Shown here: positions 34,157 to 41,680 of the stretch, piece by piece
How the letters are laid out: each line of letters opens with the position of its first letter
How positions within the stretch are numbered: position 1 is the first letter of the stretch
DNA from: an uncultured Collinsella sp.
GTDB lineage: Bacteria; Actinomycetota; Coriobacteriia; Coriobacteriales; Coriobacteriaceae
Direction of reading: 5' to 3'
NCBI GenBank assembly: GCA_958369225.1
Contig: CATXID010000003.1
Coordinates: 62,001 to 126,000, forward strand
DNA: 64,000 nucleotides
Notes under the pieces: model-generated
What the model was told of the DNA's origin: nothing
Seen by the model: the letters and a program-made list of their open reading frames with translations, nothing else
Databases searched by the model: none
Translations under genes and position numbers: made by a program

Positions 34157-35890
34157 ATGGCGAACGACAGCAAGACATGGCGGTGCGGAAAGTACGAGCT
34201 CAGCTTTGACCGTCCGCGCATCATGGGCGTCCTCAACGTGACGCCCGATTCGTTTAGCGACGGTGGTGAGCACTTCGACCCGGATGCCGCCATCGAGTAT
34301 GGCCTGGCGATGCTCGATGCCGGCGCCGACATCATCGACGTGGGCGGCGAGTCCACGCGCCCCGGCTTTACCCCGGTCAACCCCGACGAGGAGGCACGCC
34401 GCGTGCTGCCCGTTGTGCGCGCGCTCGCCAAAGAGGGCGCCATCGTCTCGATCGACACGCGTCATGTGGCGGTTGCCAAGGCGGCCGTGCGCTGCGGCGC
34501 CTCGATCGTCAACGACGTGACCGGCTTCACCGACCCCAAGATGGTCGAGTTTGTTAAGACGAGCACCTGCGGCGTCATCGTAATGCACGCCGGCGAGGTC
34601 GCCGCACCCGCCCGCACGCACGCGACGGTGCAGCTCGATACCTCGGCTGCGGCGTTTGTTGCCGAGAAGGCACGCGAAGCGGCCGCCGAGGCCGCGCGCG
34701 AAGCCGAGAAGCCGGCCCGTCGCCGTCGCGGCAAGTTGCTGGGCGAGTCCAAGGTTGAGACCAAGCTTCCGGGCGGTGTGGTACAGCCCTCGCTGCCGTT
34801 TGGCGAATCGGAGCCCGCGCCCGAGCCTGTTGCCGAGTCAGAGACGCCGGCTGCCGAGCAGGCTGCCCCTGCCGCCGCTGCGCCCGAGACCGTGCCCGCA
34901 GCTACCGAAGCCGCACCAGAGCCCAGCGATCACCTGGCCGCCATGATGCGCCGCAGTGCCCGCCGTGAGGAAGCCTATGTGCCCACCTCGCAGCTCCGCC
35001 GCTTTACCCTGCCCGATTCTGCGCCCATCATGCGCCGCGTCATGGGCTTTCTGTCCGACCAGGCCCGCACGCTCATCCATGCCGGCGTGTCGCGCGACCG
35101 TATCTGCATCGATCCCGGCCCGGGCTTTGGCAAGACGGCCAACGAAGACATCGTCATCCAGCGCGAGACCGCCAAGATGGCGTCGCTGGGCTATCCGCTC
35201 ATGTGCGCCGTGTCGCGCAAACGTTTTGTGGGAGCCGTCTCGGGCGTGACCGATGCCGCCGCGCGCGATGCCGCCACGTTTGGTGTGTGCCTGGGCGCCA
35301 TCCAGGCCGGCGCCAACATCGTGCGCGTGCACGACGTTGCGGGCTTTGCGCAGTTCCTGAACGGTTACTGGGCCGTTGCCAAGCCGCAGCCGCGCCGCGC
35401 GTTTGTGGCCGTGGGTTCCAACCTGGGGCATCGCTGCGACAACATCCGCGCTGCGCGCGACATGATTGCCGAGATCCCGCTCACCTGCGTGTCCAACTGC
35501 TCGCGCATCTACGAGAGCGAGCCGGCCTACGAGACGCGCCAGGACGCGTTTGCCAACGCCGTCATCGAGATTAAGACCGAGCTGGCTCCGCTGGTGCTGC
35601 TTGACGAGCTCATGAAGATTGAGGCCGAGCTGGGCCGCGACCGTTCCAAAAAGGCCAAGGCAAACGGCCCGCGCACCATCGACCTGGACCTGCTGTGGAT
35701 GGACGGCGAGACCCATGGCGGCAAGAAGCTGCGCCTGCCGCATCCGCTGATCGGCGAGCGCGACTTTGTGTTGGTGCCGCTCGAGGACCTGATGCACGAC
35801 CCGGCGCGGTTCTTCCGCTACAACGGCGTCGAGGTCAAGGAGCCCGAGGACCGCGTGGGCCATATCGTGGGCGAATTGGGGCGTATGTAG
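34157..35890 (+). CDS. Dihydropteroate synthase-HPPK fusion with large internal insertion
   Basis: Joins two consecutive folate-synthesis enzymes in one 577-residue chain. FolP part: IMGVLNVTPDSFSDGG, DIIDVGGESTRPG, SIDTRH, IVNDVTGF, IVMH (143-144), then resumes near residue 288 (IMRRVMGFL), with DPGPGFGKT, SRKRFVG and the C-terminal VRVHDV. Between 146 and 285 is a low-complexity, Ala/Pro/Glu-rich insertion starting with a basic coiled region. FolK part (about 415-577): VAVGSNLGHRCDNIRAA, ESEPAYETRQDAFANAVIEI, RTIDLDLLWMDG, LPHPLIGERDFVLVPL. ATG 34157 has AGGAGG 6 bases upstream. No folB domain is seen. The next gene starts at the base after its stop. Confidence 0.93.
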   Translation: MANDSKTWRCGKYELSFDRPRIMGVLNVTPDSFSDGGEHFDPDAAIEYGLAMLDAGADIIDVGGESTRPGFTPVNPDEEARRVLPVVRALAKEGAIVSIDTRHVAVAKAAVRCGASIVNDVTGFTDPKMVEFVKTSTCGVIVMHAGEVAAPARTHATVQLDTSAAAFVAEKAREAAAEAAREAEKPARRRRGKLLGESKVETKLPGGVVQPSLPFGESEPAPEPVAESETPAAEQAAPAAAAPETVPAATEAAPEPSDHLAAMMRRSARREEAYVPTSQLRRFTLPDSAPIMRRVMGFLSDQARTLIHAGVSRDRICIDPGPGFGKTANEDIVIQRETAKMASLGYPLMCAVSRKRFVGAVSGVTDAAARDAATFGVCLGAIQAGANIVRVHDVAGFAQFLNGYWAVAKPQPRRAFVAVGSNLGHRCDNIRAARDMIAEIPLTCVSNCSRIYESEPAYETRQDAFANAVIEIKTELAPLVLLDELMKIEAELGRDRSKKAKANGPRTIDLDLLWMDGETHGGKKLRLPHPLIGERDFVLVPLEDLMHDPARFFRYNGVEVKEPEDRVGHIVGELGRM

Positions 35891-36592
35891 ATGATCGAGA
35901 TGAATGCTGTTGCCGCCGGTACCGAGCTCGACGCGGCGCGTGACGCGGGCCGCGAGGGCATGTCCGCGGGGTGGTGCGCGTGGAGCGCGGGCGATGCATC
36001 GCTGACGTTTTCGCTGGTCGTGCGCCCCGATGTGAACATGCATGCCTTCCACGGCCTGCCGTTTGTGGCCGCGATGGGCATGATGGACGCGCTTGTGGGC
36101 ACGGCATCGACGCCGGGCCTGGGGCTTGCCGGCAAGGTGGGCATCCAGTGGCCGAGTGACATCGTGTGCGGCGCGCCTGCGTTTGAGACGTCGCTCGCGC
36201 GCGTCGCCGTCAACGGCGGTGCCGGTGCCGCGGGCATGTTTGCCGCGGTGACGGTGGATATTGAGCGTTCGGCACTGGGCGAGCTCGGCGTGGATATGGG
36301 CGACGAGGTGCTGGTCGAGGCGCTAGTCGCGGCGGTGCTCGCTCGCGTTGACGCCTGGGCGGTTGCCGCCAACACACCACAGGGCGCTGCCGGTCCGCTG
36401 GCCCCGGTGCTGGGCGAGTACTTCGATATGGTGCCGCTGCTGGGTCGTCAGGTCGCGGCGGTGTCGCCCAACGGCCTGCCGCTCGCGGTCGGCGTGTTTG
36501 TGGGCCTGGACATCTGGGGCCGCGCGACCATCAAGACCGATGCCGGCGAGCAGGAGTTTCCGCCCGAGGCCGTACGCATTCGCGGTCTGTAA
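35891..36592 (+). CDS. Biotin-protein ligase-like protein
   Basis: A 233-residue protein whose centre and C-terminus resemble biotin protein ligases (BirA): VAAMGMMDAL, GKVGIQWPSDIVCGAPAFETSLARV, and a C-terminal SH3-like domain (GRQVAAVSPNGLPLAVGVFVGLDIWGRATIKT). The canonical GRGRxGR biotinyl-AMP loop is not visible, and the KWPNDI motif is IQWPSDI, so the key Lys is not in its usual place. It may be a divergent ligase or a lipoate-type relative, or inactive. ATG follows the folP-folK stop directly, indicating cotranscription. A terminator and then coaX on the opposite strand follow. Confidence 0.6.
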   Translation: MIEMNAVAAGTELDAARDAGREGMSAGWCAWSAGDASLTFSLVVRPDVNMHAFHGLPFVAAMGMMDALVGTASTPGLGLAGKVGIQWPSDIVCGAPAFETSLARVAVNGGAGAAGMFAAVTVDIERSALGELGVDMGDEVLVEALVAAVLARVDAWAVAANTPQGAAGPLAPVLGEYFDMVPLLGRQVAAVSPNGLPLAVGVFVGLDIWGRATIKTDAGEQEFPPEAVRIRGL

Positions 36593-36629
36593 CGCAGGGC
36601 GCCCACGCTCAAAGATAACGATGACAGCG

Positions 36630-36664
36630 AAGCCCTTCTCGGCCTGCACCGGGGAGGGCTTTTG
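36630..36664 (+). terminator. Intrinsic terminator after the biotin-ligase-like gene
   Basis: AAGCCCTTCTC pairs with GGAGGGCTT across a 12-nt loop and is followed by TTT. Confidence 0.7.
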
Positions 36665-36689
36665 CGTGACTGCAGGGCGGTATCTCGGC

Positions 36690-36732
36690 CCTATTCCTCA
36701 AAACTGAATAATTTTCGATTTTGAGGAATAGG
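36690..36732. repeat. 43-bp palindrome between the biotin-ligase-like gene and coaX
   Basis: Perfect 14-base arms CCTATTCCTCAAAA (36690-36703) and TTTTGAGGAATAGG (36719-36732) flank a 15-nt AT-rich loop. It lies 48 bases past the coaX stop on its transcript. No strong T-run; may be a repeat or coaX 3' hairpin. Confidence 0.7.
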
Positions 36733-36780
36733 ATTGGCGGCTGGTTGCTGCGATCTGGCGCGCACGACTTGGCGCCCGTT

Positions 36781-37554
36781 CTATCCCAGCTTCTGCATGC
36801 GGCGGTAGATTTCGCAGATGCCTTTGATGGTGAGTTGGCCGTCGACTATGTCGAAGGCGTCGGTTGAATCGGCGACGATGCTGGCAAGGCCGCCCGTGGC
36901 GATAACGGTGGCGTCCTCGCGCCCCAGCTCGCGCTTCATGCGCGCGACCAGGCCCTCGGCCATGGCGGCGGCGCCCGTTACGGCGCCGACCTTGATGCAC
37001 TCTTCGGTATCGCGGCCGATGGCGTGCTCGGGCGCCTCGAGCGGAACGCTGGCGAGCTTGGCGGCTCGGGCGGCGAGCGCGTCCATCGAAATGCGGATGC
37101 CCGGCGCAATCGCTCCGCCAATGTAATAGCCGTCCTCGTCGATGACGTCGATATTGGTCGCGGTGCCAAAGTCCACCACGATCGCCGGGGCGCCGTAGAA
37201 GGTTTCGGCAGCGACGGCGTTGGCGATGCGGTCGGCACCAACGGCCTGGGGGCGCGCCGCCCGCAGCTTGGTCACCGCGGCCGTCTGCGGCCCGATGACG
37301 ATGGCGTCTGCGGCGATGCGGTCGGCCACGGCGTGCCACTCGCGCGAGAGCTGTGGCACCACGCCGGCAAAGGCGATTGCGTCGACCGCGCCGAGCGAGA
37401 GGTCGTACATCTTAAAGAAGCCCATCAGGCGCACGTGGATCTCGTCGGCGGTATAGGAGCGGTCGGTGGGCATACGCCACGACTGCACCAGCTCGTCTCC
37501 GTCAAACAGGCCCATGGCCGTCTGCGTGTTTCCCATATCGATAGCGAGCAGCAT
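36781..37554 (-). CDS. coaX: Type III pantothenate kinase
   Basis: Phosphorylates pantothenate in CoA synthesis. The 257-residue protein has the ASKHA-fold motifs: MLLAIDMGNTQTAMGLFDGDE (phosphate-1), VGADRIANAVAA, VVDFGTATNIDVID (phosphate-2 with the catalytic Asp), GGAIAPGIRISMDAL and ATGGLASIV. Complete length. Monocistronic on the minus strand, convergent with the biotin-ligase-like gene. Confidence 0.96.
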   Translation of the reverse strand: MLLAIDMGNTQTAMGLFDGDELVQSWRMPTDRSYTADEIHVRLMGFFKMYDLSLGAVDAIAFAGVVPQLSREWHAVADRIAADAIVIGPQTAAVTKLRAARPQAVGADRIANAVAAETFYGAPAIVVDFGTATNIDVIDEDGYYIGGAIAPGIRISMDALAARAAKLASVPLEAPEHAIGRDTEECIKVGAVTGAAAMAEGLVARMKRELGREDATVIATGGLASIVADSTDAFDIVDGQLTIKGICEIYRRMQKLG

Positions 37555-37690
37555 GTCTACTCCAGGTGTCGGCGTAAAAGGACGCGCACCATTGTATACG
37601 CGCTGTCGGCGGCGCTCGGCTGCGATTCGTTAACGGTGATATGGGCTGAGGGGTTTAAATATGAAGGAATTATGCTCTACGAGATTTTCC

Positions 37691-37719
37691 TTGCCGTTTA
37701 CCGAACTCCCGCGTAATAT
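37691..37719 (+). promoter_or_regulatory. Promoter of the initiator tRNA
   Basis: TTGCCG (37691-37696), 17-base spacer, TAATAT (37714-37719). The predicted start would lie about 25 bases before the tRNA 5' end. Confidence 0.65.
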
Positions 37720-37750
37720 TCTTTCTTGCGCACATGAGGCGCCCAGATAT

Positions 37751-37827
37751 TGCGGGGTGGAGCAGTCTGGTAGCTCGCCGGGCTCATAACCCGGAGGTCG
37801 TAGGTTCAAATCCTGCCCCCGCGACCA
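37751..37827 (+). tRNA. Initiator tRNA-fMet (CAU)
   Basis: A 77-nt cloverleaf with encoded CCA. Anticodon loop CTCATAA with anticodon CAU. The anticodon stem ends in three G:C pairs (GGG/CCC), the hallmark of initiator tRNA. T-loop GGTTCAAATCC. The acceptor stem is GC-rich, but the terminal pair is U1-G72 rather than Watson-Crick, consistent with initiator identity, which depends on a weak 1-72 pair. A terminator and then a palindrome array follow. Confidence 0.95.
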
Positions 37828-37836
37828 AGAACTTGC

Positions 37837-37866
37837 AGCTCGTCGGCCTAGTCGGCGAGCTTTTTT
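37837..37866 (+). terminator. Terminator of the initiator tRNA
   Basis: GCTCGTCG pairs with CGGCGAGC and is followed by TTTTTT, ten bases after the CCA end. Confidence 0.9.
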
Positions 37867-37916
37867 GTTATTCCGGGACTGTATTTTCGGTCCAATTCTC
37901 GGCCTCTCAATCAAAA

Positions 37917-38374
37917 TCTCAATCTGTAACATCTAGACCCGATTTGGACGGCTAGGTGTTACAGATTGAGATGTTGAGTCCCGGCCTGGACGGTTTGTCT
38001 AAATCTGTAACACGAGGGACGGATTTTGCCGAGTTGTTGTTACAGATTGAGATTTTCTGGCAGGCGGGTTTGGTTTGTCTCGATCTGTAACATCTGGGGC
38101 CCATTTCGCCGAGTAACTGTTACAGATCTAGATCTTTCGGCAGACGGGATTGGTTTGTCTCAATCTGTAACAGGTAGGGGTCAAAAGTGGGTCCAGATGT
38201 TACAGATCTAGATTGTTAGGGATGGGTCGAGAGGAATGTCTCGATCTGTAACATCTAGGGTCGTTTTTGGCCTGTAGATGTTACAGATTGAGATTTTCCG
38301 CCGGGACGGTTTCGGTTTGTCTCGATCTGTAACAGTTGCTCGGCAAAATAGGGTCTTACTGTTACAGATCGAGA
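37917..38374. repeat. Array of six 55-bp palindromes with 80/81-bp period
   Basis: Units at 37917-37971, 37998-38052, 38078-38132, 38158-38212, 38239-38293 and 38320-38374. Each has a 15-base left arm (TCTCAATCTGTAACA or a close variant), a centre of exactly 25 bases and a 15-base right arm (TGTTACAGATTGAGA or variant). Linkers are 25-26 bases and mostly resemble each other (CGGGTTTGGTTTG-type ends). Centres vary, but in one orientation share a loose ACCC-n-n-TTTTG-CC pattern. No open reading frame and no cas genes. Confidence 0.92.
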
Positions 38375-38517
38375 CAAACCGGCAGCCGGCCCCGCCCCAT
38401 CCACCTGCCGCTACCTGCTGTCCGCCGATTTTTCGTTGTACTCCCGTGCTCCCATGCCATATCCTTTAGACAACTACGCGGCATCATCGCCGCCGCGCCT
38501 ACAAGAGAGGAATATCC

Positions 38518-40548
38518 ATGACCGCACCTGCATCCAAGCTGCTCCAGCCCATTACGGTTGGCCCCCTTGAGCTCAAAAACCGCATTATGTTCCCGCCGCT
38601 GACCACCGGCTACGAGGAGCGCGACGGTTCCATTGGCGAGCGCAGCCTGGCTTTTTACGAGCGCCTGGCCCGCGGCGGCGTGAGTTACATCGTCATTGGC
38701 GACGTCGCTCCCGTCATGACCGCGAGCCCCACGCCAAAGCTGGCAACCGACGCCCAGATCCCCACGTTTAAGGCCCTGGCCGACGCCGTTCACAAGCACG
38801 GTGCCAAGGTCGCGCTGCAGCTGTTTCATCCCGAGTACGACGTGCCCGGCGTCGGCCGCATGGTCATGGGCTCCATGGCTGCCGCCAAGGCCGCGCAGGA
38901 GGCCAAGGCCGCCGGCGACGAGGAGACCTTCGCCGCCAAGATGGCCGAGTCCAACGAGATCCGCAAGCAGGCCTACGCCAAGCTGCACCACGACATGCAG
39001 CACTTTGTGAACGAGGCCACCGTGGAGCAACTCACCCAGATCAAGGAGGCTATCGCCGCCTCGGCCGCCCGCGCACAGCAGGCTGGCATCGACGCCATCG
39101 AGGTCCACGGCGACCGCCTGGTGGGTTCGCTGTGCTCCGCGATCCTCAACAAGCGCACCGACGAGTACGGTGGCTCGTTCGAGAATCGCGTCCGTTATGC
39201 GCTGGAGGTCGTCGCCGCCATTAAGGAGGCCGCGCCGCAGCTGATGGTGGAGTACAAGCTCCCCGTGATCATGGAGAACCCCGACGGCACGCCGCGCGGC
39301 AAGGGTGGCCTGCAGCCCGACGAGGCCTGCGAGTTTGCCAAGCTGCTCGAGGGCGCGGGCATCGACATGATCCAGGTCGCACAGGCCAACCACACCGGCA
39401 ACATGGGCGACACCATTCCGCCCATGGGCGCCATGCCCTACAACTGGACGCTGCCCGTGGCCGAGCGCGTCAAGGCCCTGGTCTCCGTGCCGGTGGCAAC
39501 CGTCGGCCGTGTTGTCTCGGTCGAGGCCGGCGAGAAGATTCTGGAAGACGGCGCGGCCGATATCATCGCCTACGGCCGCTCGCTCATGTGCGACCCCGAC
39601 ATTGCGCTGAAGGCCGCCACGGGTGAGCCCATTCGCGAGTGCCTCAACTGCAACAAGGGCTGCGTCGACGCGATTCAAAACCGCAAGTACATCTCGTGCG
39701 TGCTCAATGCCGAGAACGGCGACGAGGCGACCATCGCCATCAAGCCGGGCGAGGGCGACAAGAAGATCGCCGTGGTGGGCGGCGGTATTGCCGGCCTGGA
39801 GGCCGCACGCGTGGCGGCCAAGCGCGGCTACGACGTGACCATCTACGAGGCGAGCGACCATCTGGGCGGCCAGATTGTGCTGGCGGCTGCGCCTCCGCGC
39901 AAGGACGAGATCATGCGCTCCGTCGAGTACTACGAGAAGATTCTGCCTGGCCTGGGTGTGAAGGTTGAGCTCAACCACGTCGCTAGCTCCGCGGACCTCA
40001 ACGCCGCCGATGCCGCGATTGTGGCCGTGGGCGCGCACGACGTGGTTATCCCCGTTCCGGGTGCCGACTCGGACAAGGTCGTCTCGAGCTGGGACGTGCT
40101 GGCTGGCAAGGTGGAGATTGCGGGCCGCGTCGCCGTCATTGGCGGCGGCCTGGTGGGCACCGAGACTGCCGAGTACCTGCTGCAGCACGGCTGCGAGGTG
40201 GCGATCGTCGAGATGCTCGACAAGATTGCCGCGGGCGAGTCCGAGACCATTCTGCCGCTGATTATGAGCGACTTTGCAGAGCACAACGTGGAGCAGCACG
40301 TGAAGACCCGCCTGACCGCCATTACCGATGAGGGCGTGGAGGCCGTGCGTACCACCGAGGACGGCGCCGAGGAGCCGGTGAAGATCGCCTGCGATTACGT
40401 GGTGATGGCCGTGGGCTCCAAGGCCAACGCGTTTGACCTGGACGGCGTGACGGTGCCCGTGACCTGCGTGGGCGACTGCTCGGGCGAGCGCACCGCCGAC
40501 ATCGCGAGCGCCATCCGCACGGCATATCACGCGGCCAACGAGCTGTAG
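38518..40548 (+). CDS. NADH:flavin oxidoreductase, Old Yellow Enzyme family (HGDR-type)
   Basis: A 676-residue reductase with an N-terminal FMN TIM barrel (about 1-365), an iron-sulfur site (Cys375, Cys378, Cys382, Cys394 in CLNCNKGC...ISC) and a C-terminal FAD/NAD(P) domain (VVGGGIAGLEAARVAAKRG near 423; VIGGGLVGTETAEYLL near 540), the 2,4-dienoyl-CoA reductase/BaiCD layout. The usual catalytic H-G-A-H-G-Y is replaced by H197-G-D-R200 (EVHGDRLVGSLC). From memory, an HGDR motif marks the gut bilirubin reductase BilR; that is unverified here. An extra Ala/Lys/Glu-rich helical segment sits near residues 118-165. AGAGAGG precedes ATG. The gene is alone. Confidence 0.85.
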   Translation: MTAPASKLLQPITVGPLELKNRIMFPPLTTGYEERDGSIGERSLAFYERLARGGVSYIVIGDVAPVMTASPTPKLATDAQIPTFKALADAVHKHGAKVALQLFHPEYDVPGVGRMVMGSMAAAKAAQEAKAAGDEETFAAKMAESNEIRKQAYAKLHHDMQHFVNEATVEQLTQIKEAIAASAARAQQAGIDAIEVHGDRLVGSLCSAILNKRTDEYGGSFENRVRYALEVVAAIKEAAPQLMVEYKLPVIMENPDGTPRGKGGLQPDEACEFAKLLEGAGIDMIQVAQANHTGNMGDTIPPMGAMPYNWTLPVAERVKALVSVPVATVGRVVSVEAGEKILEDGAADIIAYGRSLMCDPDIALKAATGEPIRECLNCNKGCVDAIQNRKYISCVLNAENGDEATIAIKPGEGDKKIAVVGGGIAGLEAARVAAKRGYDVTIYEASDHLGGQIVLAAAPPRKDEIMRSVEYYEKILPGLGVKVELNHVASSADLNAADAAIVAVGAHDVVIPVPGADSDKVVSSWDVLAGKVEIAGRVAVIGGGLVGTETAEYLLQHGCEVAIVEMLDKIAAGESETILPLIMSDFAEHNVEQHVKTRLTAITDEGVEAVRTTEDGAEEPVKIACDYVVMAVGSKANAFDLDGVTVPVTCVGDCSGERTADIASAIRTAYHAANEL

Positions 40549-40993
40549 TTAACTTCGCGGCCAGGCGGGGCGGTAGCACGGATCCGCCTCGCCCGACTGC
40601 GTCCCATCGGGTGTCAACCGGGGCGGGGTCTGCAAGCGCAGCAGGTCCCGCCCTTTTTGTATTGCTCCGGTGGATGGCTATGCGCGCTAATCACGAGGAG
40701 CGAGGGCGTCTACTGCCTTGCGGACCGCTCAGAATTGTTGAGGGAGGGGTTAATACTTATATCCTCTATACCAAAGGACATAAAGAGATGCCAATTTTGT
40801 TGGCAAGCGAATGACGATTGGCTGCGAGCTAGCTACCAGCGTAAATAATCGATAAAGAAATGTCGTAAATTGGTGTCAAATGCCCAGATAACGCCGCGTC
40901 TATTTTAATTAACTGCTTTGAACAAACAGTAAAATGCTACTATCTAACTCGCACGTAAGAAAGCAATTTAACGTTTAAGGCTAAGAAGTAGAA
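40549..40993. other. 445-bp intergenic region, AT-rich in its second half
   Basis: No gene seen. It holds the terminator at 40621-40658, a perfect dyad TGCCAA-ttttg-TTGGCA (40789-40805), and a possible promoter for the helix-turn-helix gene, TTGAAC (40918-40923) with TATCTA (40941-40946) 17 bases on. From about 40740 base composition drops well below the neighbouring genes. Confidence 0.6.
40621..40658 (+). terminator. Terminator after the flavin oxidoreductase
   Basis: GGGCGGGGTCTGC and GCAGCAGGTCCCGCCC form an imperfect stem followed by TTTTT. Confidence 0.75.
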
Positions 40994-41398
40994 GTGGCAG
41001 GTATGTCGGAAGCAACTAGGACTCGTACGCATGCGCCCGAGGTTAGGCAGCGCGCCGTCGAGATCCTCCAAGAGGGGGTCGGTCACCGCGCCCTCGCCGC
41101 AAAGCTTGGCATTCCCCAGGCCACGGCTCGTCAGTGGGCCCGCGCATATGCCGTGGGCGGTGCCAGCGCCGTACTCAACGCGGGCGCTCGCCATCACACC
41201 TATTCGTACGACGTAAAGCTCGCCGTGGTTAAGGACCGTCTGGAAAACGGCCTGACGGTTCGCGAGGCCATGATCAAGCACAAGATTCCCAGCGAGTCTT
41301 CGGTCAAGGCTTGGTGCCGCCAGTATCGCGATGGCGGCACCGATGCGCTTATCGATAAGCCGCGCGGTCGCAAGCCGCGCGTTAAGCAGGCAGAGTAG
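40994..41398 (+). CDS. Orphan helix-turn-helix protein, IS3 OrfA-like
   Basis: A 134-residue (or 131 from ATG 41003) protein with two helix-turn-helix units: residues about 15-60 (RQRAVEILQEGVGHRALAAKLGIPQATARQW) and about 75-118 (VVKDRLENGLTVREAMIKHKIPSESSVKAWCRQY). The pattern is that of transposase-type DNA-binding modules (InsE/OrfA), but no OrfB or integrase domain and no IS ends are visible. It may be a domesticated regulator. It sits directly upstream of the hydrogenase operon and has an unusually long, AT-rich leader. The start codon is uncertain. A TGCTCCC/GGGGGCGCA hairpin with TTTTT follows at about 41406-41430. Confidence 0.65.
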   Translation: MAGMSEATRTRTHAPEVRQRAVEILQEGVGHRALAAKLGIPQATARQWARAYAVGGASAVLNAGARHHTYSYDVKLAVVKDRLENGLTVREAMIKHKIPSESSVKAWCRQYRDGGTDALIDKPRGRKPRVKQAE

Positions 41399-41680
41399 CA
41401 AGAAGGTGCTCCCGCGGGGGCGCATTTTTCTTGCCGCGCCAACTTTTTGGAGCGCCGCGAGCTTATCGGGACATTCTCCAACGTGGCCAATAAACCGCAC
41501 GCAGTGGCCCGCGTGTCCGTCGCCACGGTAAGGGGACGTCACCCCACTGCTCCAAATCGGACAGACTCCTTACCTCGTACGCCTAAAACTCCCCAGTTGA
41601 CCGAAAACCTGCCGCCGCTACTCCTCAACTGAGCTATAACGTTAAACAATTGCAGCGTTTTTGCATGGGGGAGTGATGGT
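41399..41680. other. 282-bp region before the hydrogenase operon
   Basis: Contains the terminator of the helix-turn-helix gene (about 41406-41430), a weak dyad CAGTTGA...TCAACTG (41594-41600, 41625-41631) and TATAAC (41635-41640), a possible -10 box 41 bases before the operon's ATG. No gene. Confidence 0.5.

Noticed and set aside
37917..38374. CRISPR array (regular repeats with constant-length variable centres)
   Set aside because: The 25-nt centres share a degenerate pattern and some self-complementarity, arms are inverted rather than direct repeats, linkers vary, there is no leader and no cas gene.
38362..40530. 722-codon minus-strand open frame opposite the flavin oxidoreductase
   Set aside because: Antisense shadow of a gene with intact FMN, Fe-S and FAD motifs.
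40611..40814. Small open frame (67 codons) after the flavin oxidoreductase
   Set aside because: Begins inside the terminator stem, has no ribosome binding site and no recognisable sequence.
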